A stretch of 64,000 nucleotides of DNA, taken from Porogramme epimiltina. Its lineage: Eukaryota > Basidiomycota > Agaricomycetes > Polyporales > Polyporaceae. Below are positions 48,135 through 60,439 of the stretch, piece after piece (the first letter of the stretch is position 1; each line of letters opens with the position of its first letter). The notes beneath the pieces are model-generated. The model had not been told where the DNA came from. It searched no databases and was given only the letters and a program-made list of their open reading frames with translations. The position numbers were made by a program, and so were the translations under genes. The stretch is taken from contig FTLJ01000402.1 of the NCBI GenBank assembly GCA_900155495.1, forward strand, positions 49,047-113,046, written 5' to 3'.

Positions 48135-48699
48135 TCCTCGTGATATATACATACAATGCACGCTATCATACCTCTTACCCATGTTCATCCTTGTAGCGCA
48201 ATGATCGCTGCCTTTTCCTTCACTTAAACGACCATCTCCGAGGGCAGAAAACAGGGCGCAATCACCGCACAACTCTCCGGGAAACCTAGTAAAGGAGCAG
48301 CCTCTTCAACGCAGTCGATTCTGGGAGGCTGGAGCCAATTTGGCGGGGTGTCGGTCTTCAGCTCAGCGCTCAACGTTCGACGGTCACTGAAGTACTGAAT
48401 TCGGTGCACGGGAGTGAATTCGAAGGGGCACGGCTCTGCCGGCTCTGCGGCCGCGGGAGAACGTCGCAGGGACAGCGCCGAGCGGGCGCCGGTCCCGAAA
48501 ATTCTCCCGATTAGGCTCGGTCCTAGCCTGCTTCGGGTGATGGAGAATTCGAACTCAGGGTCTCTCCCCCGATTTGGGCTGTTCTCTAAGCGCCCACTGT
48601 CTCAGGGCTCGTCTGAAGTCTACCTCCGCCAGGCGCCTTCTCTCTTCGAGTCTTCCATAGCCGCTCCGGCCCCTCACGTCCGCCTATCCTGCCCCCGGC

Positions 48700-51145
48700 A
48701 TGCAGCCTCGCCATCTCTCTCGCTCACTGACCTACTTCTACGCCACGCACGGAACCTCTCCGCACAACCACTGCAATGACAGACCAATAGCGCTCGTATC
48801 ATTGGGCGGGTTCTCGTAGTCTGCTTCAAGCTTTTGTTGGATGGGCACTGGCGTTGAACGTTGAACGCGCATCGCGCTCCTCTCTACAGTCAAGTGCCTT
48901 CACCTCGTCGATCGAAGAGTTGTAAATTGCCCTCCATAGTAAAGCGGAGTGAGGTTGGGCATCTCCGTCGTGTGTCTATTGCGTCCATTTCGTACGTCTC
49001 TCCTTCACGCTTCAACCTCACAAAGCTGAAGTGCCGTCTCCGCGCTCAGTCGACCCCCTTGACGGTCACCGCAGCACAACCATGTTCTATATCCCCGCCA
49101 TTTATGTTATTGGCCCCTCGCGGATACTTGCATCGAGCCCAACCCCGGCGATCCCAACTTGGCGACTGCCCGTGGTGTGGCAGAAGCATCTGTCGTGAGT
49201 GTCTATTCCATTTTGTCCTACCTCCCCCCACAAAACTCTGCACCACCGACTTACTAGCTTCCATCAGGTCGTACCGCTGCAACAGCGGTCAGCATCGACA
49301 TCTGACTGCCACTCCTGCCGTCATTATAACAGTCTGCGAGCACGTCCGCTCTCGCAAGCTTCCTTGACGGCAGCCCGGTCTCCTCCCCATCAACTTACGC
49401 TCACCGAGAACGAGGTCCAGAGGCCCATTTCTGGGGAGGTCTCTGCCGCAACACTCTTCTGATGGATCTACTGAGGAGTTTTTGGTTGCTGAGTGAGTTT
49501 GCTTCCATCGCTCAACACGAATGTCGTTTCCTGACGCTTCCTGCTCCCCGATCATAAGGTCCGTTCGCAGAGTCAAGAGCTCTCCGTCAGGCTCAGCGAC
49601 CAAACCGGTGCCTTACGCACATCCGTTGACAAGGCTCAACACTGCTACCGCCGTTCTGGAGCGATGTGACTCGTACGCGGTCGTTGTCACGGCCCCCCGA
49701 CGACTTGGCCACACCTCCGCGGAGGGATCGACACCATGACCCCCTAGTGGTCACCGGTCGTGACTGTTGCGTGTCGTCGAGCGCGACATGCACATACGCT
49801 CCCACACAACCACCCCTCTCCTCAGCGTTATACGACCGACTCCTCAAGTGCGCCCACCCCGCGAAAGCTAGGCTCGCAATAGCTTCACCATCCCTCATAT
49901 CTCCGCTCGCGTGGCTCGCTCGCGCTCGAAAACAAGCCGCACCCCCATGCATAGGCGTTCCGCGACGCACATCTAACACACCCCTCCCCGTCACCGCACG
50001 CTCCGCCTGTAGAATCGCCCGCACGACTGCGCGCGAGCTACGCACCGTCCCTCGCCCGCTTTCGCCAGCAACACCGGTTGCTTTGCACCTACGTCCGGGC
50101 TCGGTCTGCCGTGCTCTATGGCGTTCGGCGGCGCGAACACCCTGGGGGATCACGGCTGTCGCTCTCCTCATCCCGACGGGCGCGCGTTGCTGCTACTGGT
50201 GGGTGTAGTGCCGGCGCGGTCAGGTGGCGTTGGTGCGCCTGTTGGGGAGGATGCGTTGGCGGTTCAGATGGGCGTGTCGTCCGCTCCGTTCACCCGGCGC
50301 GCGAGGACCCTGCTCGCCATGTGCGCTCAGGGGCGCGTGCATGTGGGCGATGATGGAAGACATGGGGAGCTCTGGGAGGCCATCAAAGACATCTCGCGCG
50401 GGGTCTGCTGAGCGTGCTCGTGGGTGGGCCTATTACAGCGGCGCGCCTCGCGCCGTCGACCCCGTAGTCGCACCTCGCGCACCGATGTTGGTCTACTGCG
50501 CCGCGCTAGCTCCCCAAACAACTCGTTCTTTTTCCTCGTGCTGTTTTTCGCTCCAAAGCGCATTGGAAAATGGAAGTAACAGCGCGCGCGTCCCCACGGA
50601 CGACTGTGCGGCTGCGCGCTGCAAAGGCGCGATCGCGCGCGGGACAGATCCTCGCGCGTGCCCTGCGCGCCTACTCGCGGGGATCTTCCCGGACGCGTAC
50701 AGGCAGGTAAGCACGGCACGTCCTCTCCTCGTCGCTCGGCACTGACATCACGAGACATTGCAGACTCGCGCGATCGTCTCATCCGTGCTATGGTCGATGC
50801 GCGTTGTGCTCCGGCATCGTTGTGGTTGGTGCGCGCGCTGCTAGGTGGGATGTATGCCGAGCGTTTCGCAATGGACATGGGTGTGCGGGGTGACCGTGGC
50901 CTACCGCTCTTGAGCGCGTCTAGCGTGGGGGCATACTATGGCTTATATGTCACTGCGGGGCGACGCGGGGTGACACGAGCACAAGGCTCTCCCACACTCA
51001 TATCATATATGTTCATTGCCGGATGGCACGTTTGCTCACGTCTCTCACTCGTGCACGAAGCATGAAGGCATCTCCCGCAGAAGAACATTACACCTTATAG
51101 CATTATCCTGAGCGCGCATATGCACACGTTTCAGCACAAGTTCGA
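48700..51145 (+). repeat. GC-rich segmental duplicate, copy A (downstream of NLR-4)
   Basis: Colinear with 60440-62425 through several exact landmarks: a 16-mer at 48851-48866 (versus 60547-60562), a 12-mer at 48954, a 24-mer at 49769-49792 (versus 61148-61171) and a 21-mer at 50960-50980 (versus 62268-62288). Many imperfect matches lie between them. Spacing differs by indels. Open frames in it are Arg/Ala/Pro-rich and not conserved as protein, so it looks like a non-coding duplicated flank or an old element. Confidence 0.65.
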
Positions 51146-52510
51146 TGTCTAAGACGCCCTGTCCTCCAGCAGGTGATTTGCATCGCTATACGAGAGACGA
51201 ACAAGTGGTATTCCCACTTTACCCATCCGTATGGCCGCCCGAGCTATATGTTGCGCTTCTATTTCCGCTATGGTCAACAGGCCCGCCCGTTTTGACGGTG
51301 AAGTCCATTGAGATGTACAAGTATTCCGCTTACCTCCACTTGCTCTACCCGTTCGTAGTTCTTCTGCCCGTCGTGATGAGCCGCGCCGTCCACAGCCTCG
51401 AGACCGCATACACCTGCACTGTCCGTGGCATGGGGCAGAGCAGGCGGGTCAGAATCCATGGGATTCGAAGCGCACCTGAGCCACCCAGGACAGCATTGTG
51501 CCTGTGTAGAAGGCGGCTTCCCTTCAAGAAGCTCGGAGGCTGACCTGGGCAGGCCACATAGACGCCCATCTCGACGGGAGGCGGGGCCTTTCTTTGCTTC
51601 GACTGTCAAAGACGGCCCGCCTGGTCGCTTGCCGTGGGCAGCAAAGTTCGGTCCCCATGGGGCGGCGCCGGAGAGCCAATCCCATCGCTCCTGTGGACGC
51701 CGCACTCCCATGGCTGCCCCCAGCGAGCTTAGGCTTGCTCTACCGCATCTTCTGCGAGCCCACCCTTTCACGGGCGCTCTGGAGCACACCTCTCGATCTC
51801 CCCACGCCGGGGATCTGTTGGACGCCACTCCGTGTCTGGATAGCTGTCCCCCGCCCACCTTCTTCGTTCGGCCCGCCCCCGTGGTATGCTTTACTGCCCT
51901 TCGTCTTCTATTCAATGTGCTGACGCCGTTGTCCAGGCACATGCCGCGGTCATCCCACTCCTCGCATTGTCCCGCTGTAGTGTACTCCATCATGTGGTCG
52001 ACATCTGTCCATATACACCTTGCCTCAAGATGTACGCATGTTGCACGCACATGAAATCGGCTACTATATGCGCCCAACCGATCCATCTATAGCCTGCCAC
52101 AAATTGCTCGCAAGCTCACACTCCCATCTCTTCCGCTTTGGGGGCTTTGTGAGCTTTAGGGGTTGTGCGATACTGAAACCCGGTGACCATTGATGCGTCA
52201 ACTTTGGCGCGGTGACTATAGGTATGCATAGCACGCTGGTCAATCGCTAGAGCTGGCCACGCTATGACTGTGATGAAGGGAGCTGCTTTATTAGTTGGTG
52301 TACTTAATACACCGAATAAGGAATCGATCATGTTTTATGGATGTTTACCATACGTTGAGACATCACTCATCGGCCAATGTTAGATGCCATGTACGGCAGA
52401 AATCGCGTCAAAAAGGCCTCACACGCTATATCCACGCCCCGCCCCACGAGTGCTTGTGGAAGGCCTTCCCGTCCGCACTGTGTCCGCTCGGTGCGTGCAC
52501 ATCGCCCATC
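51146..52510. other. Intergenic region between block A and NLR-5
   Basis: GC-rich to about 51900, then more AT-rich. Opposite frames at 51274-52086 (minus) and 51425-52054 (plus) overlap almost completely, a sign of chance openness. No gene is called. Confidence 0.4.
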
Positions 52511-52540
52511 GGATGGCCACCACGTGTACCGGGGGCTTTC
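52511..52540 (+). promoter_or_regulatory. Shared NLR upstream block with CACGTG, copy at NLR-5
   Basis: Lies 73-102 bp upstream of the NLR-5 ATG. It reads GGATGGCCACCACGTGTACC followed by GGGGGCTTTCG on the coding strand. The 24-base core matches the NLR-3 block with a single difference (TACC versus TTCC). It includes a perfect CACGTG E-box. Expression control is inferred. Confidence 0.65.
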
Positions 52541-52612
52541 GAGCGTATCTTGTCCTCCGTCATCTACACCGCCCTCCATCTCCCTGAAAGGCCTCTCCGC
52601 ACCACTCATCCA

Positions 52613-55600
52613 ATGTCGTTTAGAGACAATTTCCGGACGAAAAGACAAGAGCTGAAAGCGCGTCTCCGGCCCAGCCCCTCCCCAGACCCGCAGGCGATAA
52701 CGGCCTCCTCAAGTACAAATACGAAGAAGACTATCATTAGAGCCATACGGATATCCCTAGAGCTTACGGAGAAGCTGTCGGAGGAGCTGCCGCCCCTTCA
52801 GATGACAGTGAAGGTGCTTGGGACAGTGCTCGATATGTATCAGGTATGTCCCAGAGTATCAAAATCTATCGTCTTTTCCAACGTTCCTGAGTGTCCCCTT
52901 GTCTGCGGTTTGTAAATCATAGAAATATTCTTCCAATCTGGAAACAATGGAAATGCTCTGCAAACACATCAATTCTATGAACGACACGATCAAGACGGCT
53001 CTCCCGAAAGACCAGCCGTGCCCCCAAAGGCTGATGGACCAGCTCAAGACGTTCCAACGGTACGCTTGATGTAAATTTGGCAATTAATGCGTCCAAACCA
53101 ACGACAACGCTACTAGGCATGTACAAGAGGTCTCTGACGACATGAAGTCCATGAAATCTAAGAAGGGGGACAAGATTACGGTCAAAGTGATGAGGGTAGT
53201 GTCTCAAATGATTCGCGCGGACGACATTTCCGATCAGCTCGAGATTCACATGAAGAGTCTGATTTGGCATATTCATAATCTCACCGTGCGTATCTAATGC
53301 CTGTTGCCACCTGCGACGGATTGATGCTCAAGATCAAGAGATATTCAGATCGGTGTGACGTTGTCGATTTACATTGCGGTCGACGTGAGCTTTCTATCCA
53401 TGGCCACCTTGCCGCCTACTACAGCCAGTGGTATTGACGAGGCTCTCAATCTCACAGGGTCTTCAAGTGATCATTACCGGGGGACTACAGCACTTGAGTC
53501 ACAAGATAGATATTGTCACCGAGGAGGTTCATAATGAAGCTGAGCGAACTCGTGATGTATTTAGACACACGGCAACAAACCCAGGCAAGTTGTTAGACTG
53601 TAGAGCAGGTCTATGGATTAAATGTTCCTTGTAATACAGACATTGCTGGATTACACCACGCTGCTGGTGCGAGGTTCGACGCGAACGCCGGACGTGAGGA
53701 ATGCATAGGCTCTACCTGCATGGAGATTCTGCTCGCAATATATCGTTGGATTAAAAATGAAGAACTCCCACTAGCCATAGGAAGCGACCGTCAGCTCGAG
53801 ATCTGTCGGAAGTTGCTCATTCTATGGATCAACGGAATGGCGGGGACCGGGAAATCGACGATAGCACAGACCGTGGCCCACTGGTGCGATCGTCATGGAC
53901 TCCTCGGTGCCAGCTTCTTCTGTGCGCGCTTCGGTGATCGCAACAACATCCAGCTTATCTTCCCAACCATCGCTCTCCATCTCGCAACTCATCCCTCTGC
54001 CCCTGCCTCGTTCAGGACTGCCGTTGAAAATGCAGTGAGGGCCAATTCCGACATCAACCACTCCCTACCCTCATACCAGCTCGAGAAGCTCATCGTCGAG
54101 CCCCTCCGTGCATCCACAGCCAGCGGCGATACCCTTCCACGACACGTGATCGTCATTGACGCTCTCGACGAGTGCAAGGACGATGAGCCTGTCTCGTCCA
54201 TTGTTTCAGCTCTCTCACTCTACGCAGACGGCCTCAGACCTCTCAAGTTTGTCGTTACCAGCAGACCAGAAGTTCACATTACGACGGGATTCCGGGGGAA
54301 AGCACTCCTCGAACATACGTTCGATTTTCCTCTCCACACGGTTCCCGACGACATCGTCCAGCGCGATATTGCTATCTACATTGACGCCAAGATTTCCCAG
54401 TTCCTGGATGGGCGTCAAGGTGTTTTCAAGCATGATTGGCCGGGAATCGAGAGGGTGAAACAACTTCGTACGATGTGCGGAGGCTTATTCATCCACATTT
54501 CCACCGCCCTCAAATACATTTTCGGCTCAAATGATCCGGATGCACTTCTCGATGCTTTGTTACGTAATCCGTCTGTGGTCGCTCGTGGAAGCATATCTTC
54601 TCCAGCTGCCCACCTGTACGCCCTGTACCTCCAGGTCCTCGATATCATCAACCTTCCCGAAGATGCAGTGGGACTGAGGGGAGTCTTGGGTTCAATCGTA
54701 CTTCTGAACGACCAGCTCTCTACACGTGACCTAACAGCGCTTCTGGAGCTGAAGGAAGGCACCGTACAACTGACCTTACAACACCTCCACTCCATTCTCG
54801 TCGTACCCGGCCTCGATCAACCTGACGGGGTGATCGGTATCATCCATCCATCCTTTCCCGACTTCATTCTCGATGGGACTCGGTGTACACGCGCCGACAT
54901 TCTCGTCAATCGTCAGCTCCAGCACACCCTCCTTTCGATACAATGCCTACGCGCCATGAACAACCTCCGCAGGAGTGTGCAAGATCAGGTACTCCATGGT
55001 GAATCACAGACTGGCAGCAACTCAGAGGGGCTTGGTCCTCTCTCGGCTGTTAGAACGCCTGCCCACGTCCAATACGCTTGCCGATACTGGTCCCACCATC
55101 TGCGCGAGGGCTATGTCACTCAAGAGGTCATCAACATGATGTCCGAGTTCTGCAACACTCATCTTCTGCATTGGCTCGAAATGTTAGCCTCAATGGGAGA
55201 GGTAGAGAAGGCAGTTGAGGCGCTAGAGAGCTCTAGGAGCACCCTCCAGGCAAGTCGCATGCTACGACACTATCAATGTTTGATTTGCTGACATATTCCA
55301 TATCAACACAGAAGCAGCCGATCCCGCCCACGGATGTCATTGCGCTACTGTATGACTGTCAGCGAATGGTTCAGCTGTGCTATCAAGCTATCGTCACGTC
55401 TGCGTCACACGTGTATACATCTGCGCTTCCATGCTGCCCGTCCTCGTCCGTTCTTCGCACCGCGTACGCTAAGGATCTCGAGGGCGCTCCCCGGATACAC
55501 ATCGGACTACGGCCCTCATGGAATGCGAACGTCATCACACTTGAGGGCCATACTCACGGCGTGATCTCCGCCGCGTACTCACCAGATGGGAAACAGATCG

Positions 55601-57621
55601 TCTCCGCCTCCTTGGACGGTACCATCAGGCTTTGGGACGCTGCGACGGGTGCCCAGCTCCACGTGCTCAATGCGGAGGAATTGGTCTGGAGTGTGGTGTT
55701 CTCGCACGACGGGAAGGAGATCCTCTCAGGGTCGTCGAGCGGCACTGTGTGCTTGTGGGACGCGAAGACGGGGGCACGGATTGCGTCGCAGAAGGCCCAA
55801 TCCGGAGGAATTGGAGGTTTAGTCTACTCTCCTGGAGGTCAATATGCCGCCTCTGGGTCCTATGACAAGACCGTTGTGTTGTGGAAAATCGCTTCAGGGG
55901 TGTCAGAAGTGAAAAGGACTCTCAATGGGCACTCTGACTGGGTTTTCTCCGTCGCCTTCTCCCACAATGGATCCCTCCTGATCTCCGGGAGCTACGACAA
56001 AACCTGCAAGATTTGGACGGTCGAGGACACCTCCCGGTCGCCACTTCACACCCTCCAGCATGAGTCCTATGTCTTGTCGGTCTCCATCTCCCCCGATGAT
56101 AAGACCATTGCGTGCGGATGCAAGAACCAGGTCGTTCTGTGGTCCGTCGATGGTTCACGGGATCCGTATTGCGTCAAATGTCTGGATGTGGATAGCGAGC
56201 CTTGGGGATTAGATTTCTCTCCTGACGGCCGGACCCTCGCCGTCGGATGGGGTGTGGGCAGCGGGTCACACATTCGTCTGTGGGACTGCGTGGCCAGGGG
56301 GTGGCTCGGGGATGGCGAGGACGTTCGTGGCGAGGGAATCCGGCAATTGCGGTTTTCCCCCGACGGCTCCCGGCTCGTCTCCTCCCATACCGCCGGGACA
56401 ATGCGCATCTGGGACGTTCGCCTCATGCAGACGAAATCATCCCCACCATCCGACAACGGTACACCAGCGACCCATACTCCCCCCTCGTCAATCTGTTCTG
56501 TCGCGTTTTCTCCTCGTGACCCCAATTTCCTCGCAACCGTCTCACAAGTTGGGACGTTACAATTTTGGAACCTATCCTCAGGAAATGTGTCCCGTCGAAT
56601 CGACCATCCGCGCCCAGGTGAAATACATGCTGGCGACGCGGCTCTTACATGGTCGCCGGACGGGATGCACCTCACCCTGACCGGACAACAGGACCATTCT
56701 ATCGTCCTGTACGATGTGGAAGGAGGCACGTCCCCCGTCATCCTCACCGGACACTCAGATTGGGTGCTCCCCGCGACATTCACCCCGAACTCCAAGAATG
56801 TCGTCTCCGGCTCCGTTGACCGAAGCGTCCGGTGTTGGGGAACAGCGTCGAGATCTGGACGGGTGCTCTACAAAGGAGATGGGGAAATCTGGGCGCTGGC
56901 GGTTTCACCATGTGGGCGCTATGTCCTATTTTCTTCGATCGATAGGGAACGCCTTCCAGCAGCCACCTCGGACATCCAGGCCGTGCAAACGCGAAATCCA
57001 TTGATTCAGTGGAATTCAAAAGGGTACCCCACGATGCGTCTGCACGAACTCATGTCAAACAATCTAGCTTGGGAGGCAAACCACAATCATGCTGTAGTCG
57101 CCCTCTCATTCTCGTCAGACGGCACGCGCGTCGTCGGATCCAGCGAGCACGGAGAGGTCACTCTTTGGGACTTTACACCCTTTGCCCATCTCCGGTCCAG
57201 AGAATCTACCCCAAACCCGGCAGAATCTTCGAACCTTGCTGCCCCGCATATCCTATGGCAGTTCCGTGCTGAAACATCCTCACTCGTCCGATGGATTCAG
57301 TTCTCTTCCGACGAGTGTGCTGTCTTCACCAATAGCAGCAGAACGGTGATCACATCTACGAAATATCGGCCCACCAGTGCATCCCGTCGAGGGGCCTCAA
57401 CGCCTGTGCATCATCAGTCGTACTCGGCCTCCTACTGGGTCTCTGGGGAATGGATCTGGAAGATTGGAAGTAGTGGACAGCCTATTCAAGTTCTCTGGCT
57501 TCCATTAATGTACAGATATCCCACAGCCCGCGGAGAAGAGTGGGGATACGGGGGACAGAGAATCGCATTTCACACCAATGAAGGACAGTTGCTCGTCATG
57601 GATATGTCTCGGTGCTTATGA
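52613..57621 (+). CDS. NLR-5: NACHT-WD40 STAND protein with short N-terminus
   Basis: Complete gene with seven exons: 52613-52843, 52923-53059, 53117-53285, 53349-53384, 53458-53584, 53640-55249 and 55312-57621; about 1,539 residues. The ATG at 52613 (MSFRDNFRTKRQELKARLR) is chosen because earlier in-frame codons run through the upstream promoter block. The Ser/Pro linker is almost absent: exon 1 is 77 codons against 161-245 in the others. The helical module begins near residue 40 (ELPPLQMTVKVLGTVLDMY). NACHT lies at ~234-770: Walker A GMAGTGKST at ~299-307, Walker B VIVIDALDEC at ~400, FVVTSRPEV, IHPSFPDFILD. The WD40 domain lies at ~771-1539 with about 14 blades and ends QLLVMDMSRCL. Introns 5 (53585-53639) and 6 (55250-55311) have GC donors (GCAAGT); both keep frame, and no GT donor nearby gives a workable intron. 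Confidence 0.92.
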
Positions 57622-60439
57622 TAGCCCCCTGAGTAGATACAGTCCTTCTGCCTGACTATGTACCGCTTACTCTCCCCATGACCACATATTTGAGAGCCTC
57701 TTCCCCCGTTCATATCCTTACAACATTTCGACATTCCCAGCTGCGTATAGGTACATAGATGACAGATACAGTGGAAATGGCACTTTCGCATTGCGATATT
57801 TTCCGTTCCGCATGCACAGGCATTGCCGCAAACATGCACCTCACCGGAGTTCGTATTACATCCCTCCTCGGAGTCTACTACGCCCAGCGTGAGGCCCCAT
57901 CAGTGATCCATTCTCCGTCGTGGAGAGAGTCGGATAATGGCAGAAGCGTCGAAGGGGAGCCGAATCTGTCACAGTGAGGTAATGATCCCGTGCGTTAGCT
58001 AGCATGCACACGAAGTAGAATTCGCGTTGACCAGCATCAGACAACTCAATCCGTGGTTCAAAACAGCCCGAGGACGCGAGAAAAAGGGATGAGTGCTTGG
58101 GATATCGATAGCAGACAGAGACGTACGAGTTTGGTAAGTTTTGGTAATGGGATATTTCGATGCGTTAGACACTTGGCGTTGAGATGCATCCTGACTCAGG
58201 ATGTGCGGGTACGGACGTTGGAGGAACATCCGGGGGGATCTTTGGGATACATGCCATTCAATATATGCATTCGAGATCACCCACGTAATTGCACTGGACA
58301 TTCGCTATCTTTGTAGTATATGCATCTAGTTCGCATCTTCAACGTGTCCTCGCAGCCCTGTAGGAAAATCAATCACAATCTATGCGACCCGTATGTGCAG
58401 GGGAAACCACAGACGTACGCATTTCGGGGAATACATGTGATAAGTAGCCATTCTTGAACGTCTTCTTATCCATGTTACCGAGTGCCTAACCGTGACTGAC
58501 GGTCAATAAACCGAATAATAAGTTAGGACTGCAGTGCTCTCACAGAGAAACTTGATAAAAGGAGACATGCATTTCACGAAATTCCTGCAAATCTGAGGTC
58601 AGAACTTCGCGATGCAAACAGATGGAATGCTGGTACTTATCTAGCGGAACGCACTTGGTGGAGTGGATGGCACTTCATTTGGGCAGCCGAGAGGATGTGT
58701 GTTGAAGAGAGAAATAGGGAATGGAATCTGCGAACTTCAGTCGTTGGGTGAATGGGCCACATGAACGGATCCCACCGGCGACGCTATGAGATGTGTTTCG
58801 TAGTGGGCGAACACACTCGCATTGTATCTTCGCACCCTCTCTTCTAAAATACAACATCATGAATGTGTGATGACAGAGGCGCTGGGCGTGCAATCAGGGG
58901 GTGCATATACGAGAGGGGAGCGAAGGTGCGCACTACCGTATAAACGTGGATAGCAAGTCGAGTACCTCGAGTGGCAACACTGGTGTAGAGTATGCTAGAA
59001 CAGCTGGGAATGAACAGCGTTACCAACGAGCCGGACGCCAGGTCGTCGGAGGGGGTATATTTTGATCGGTGCAGTGATAGGTGAGCGGAAGGTACGAGGT
59101 GGGGCTAGAGCGATAGCCTGTAGGAGAGTTGCGGGGATGAATAGGATTGCAGATTGAGGATGTGACTGAAATGAGGGACAAAGAGGGGAAGAAGTAGGTG
59201 AGGATGATTGACCTTGAGGGACGCCAGGCGCGGATGGAATAAGCAACTGCGGGGACGGGGACGAGCAGGTGGTGTTAACGCATGCCTGATGTAGTTCCTC
59301 TGGACCTGATGTGGCCGTTCCGGGCCGAGATCGCTGAAAGCAGTTGCCGGCGAGCGTGGAACAGGGAAACGGATATGGTTAGGGTCTATGATTGGTCAGA
59401 TGCGACCATGGAAGGGTGCGGCGAGGGGCGTATGGCGTGGGGGGGTAGGCGGAGCGGCGCATATGAGGAGCGAACAAGCCTTGAAGCTTGAGGCCTAGGG
59501 CACTCTGCTCGGGCTTGGGTGGCTCGGAGGTGGCCAGGCGCGAGATCGTCCCACAAGGGAGACGTGGAGCGACGTTGGCACCCGTAGTGCGCGGCCAGTC
59601 TCGCTGCTCGGCCTCGACGGGCGCGAACAGAGCGGCGTCCAGCCAAGCTGGTCGACGTCGACATCGACGTCATGAACCGAATAGTGAGTGAGGGTGTCTT
59701 AGGCATGCTCGGAACGGAAGGTGCTGTGCAAAGGCCGAACCATCGGAGATAATCAGGACTAGTCCCATGGCCTGTCCGAGCCCCTCACTGCCCAGCTCTG
59801 ACCAGGCTTGCCAGCGCAACCTCGACGCCAAACTCGTGTCCGTCTACTTTAATCCCACCTCTGCCCGTGCGCTATCTTCGCTCCAAAACGAATCTCTATC
59901 TTTGTCTATCCTTGTCGTACAGACTCGTCTAGTTTTGTACTCGGTATTGTCCTCCTGAGACAACGCAAAGGCCCTTGCAACCCACAGCCGTCCAAGCCTC
60001 TTCGTTCAAAGATGTACATGGTGTGACGACCCTGAGTGGAACGTTCGAACGCCGCAACAGCCTGGACATCAGACCAGATCTCGTCCATGGCGTTCCTTCT
60101 AGGGCCAACGCGCGACTCGTTAGGAAAAGGGAATGAAGAATGGTTGTTGAGGGGGTGGAGGCTGACCACGAGAGGAGGGAGCACGACGGAAGTGTCGTAC
60201 ATACGGACCACGGTGGACGTCGCTGTAGACAGGGAGCAGAGGCGGGACGCCGGGGACGGTGCCGCGGAAATGGCGGGCCGCGGAAGATCCTTGGAAAAGC
60301 AAGCAAGCGCCGAGCCTGAAAATCTTGATCCTCCCTCTTCGACAGCGCTAGCTCCCCTCACGCTCGCTCGTCCTACAAGCCCTAGAGCTCGGAGTCCTGT
60401 CATCTCTACCTTCCACCAACCTGGCCTGCACTCCGGACA
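57622..60439. other. Intergenic region downstream of NLR-5
   Basis: No supported gene. Frames at 57999-58301 (minus), 59386-59706 (minus) and the mutually overlapping pair 59906-60403 (minus) and 60036-60470 (plus) have no motif, and neither strand is clearly coding. The NLR-5 3' UTR should lie in the first few hundred bases. Confidence 0.4.

Noticed and set aside
51274..52086. 270-codon minus frame and its 209-codon plus-strand counterpart
   Set aside because: The two overlap over almost their entire length and neither has a motif; no reason to prefer either.
52295..52612. Long in-frame N-terminal extension of NLR-5
   Set aside because: The extension would translate the conserved upstream block that is non-coding at the other NLR genes, and the family starts close to the basic MSFRDNF segment.
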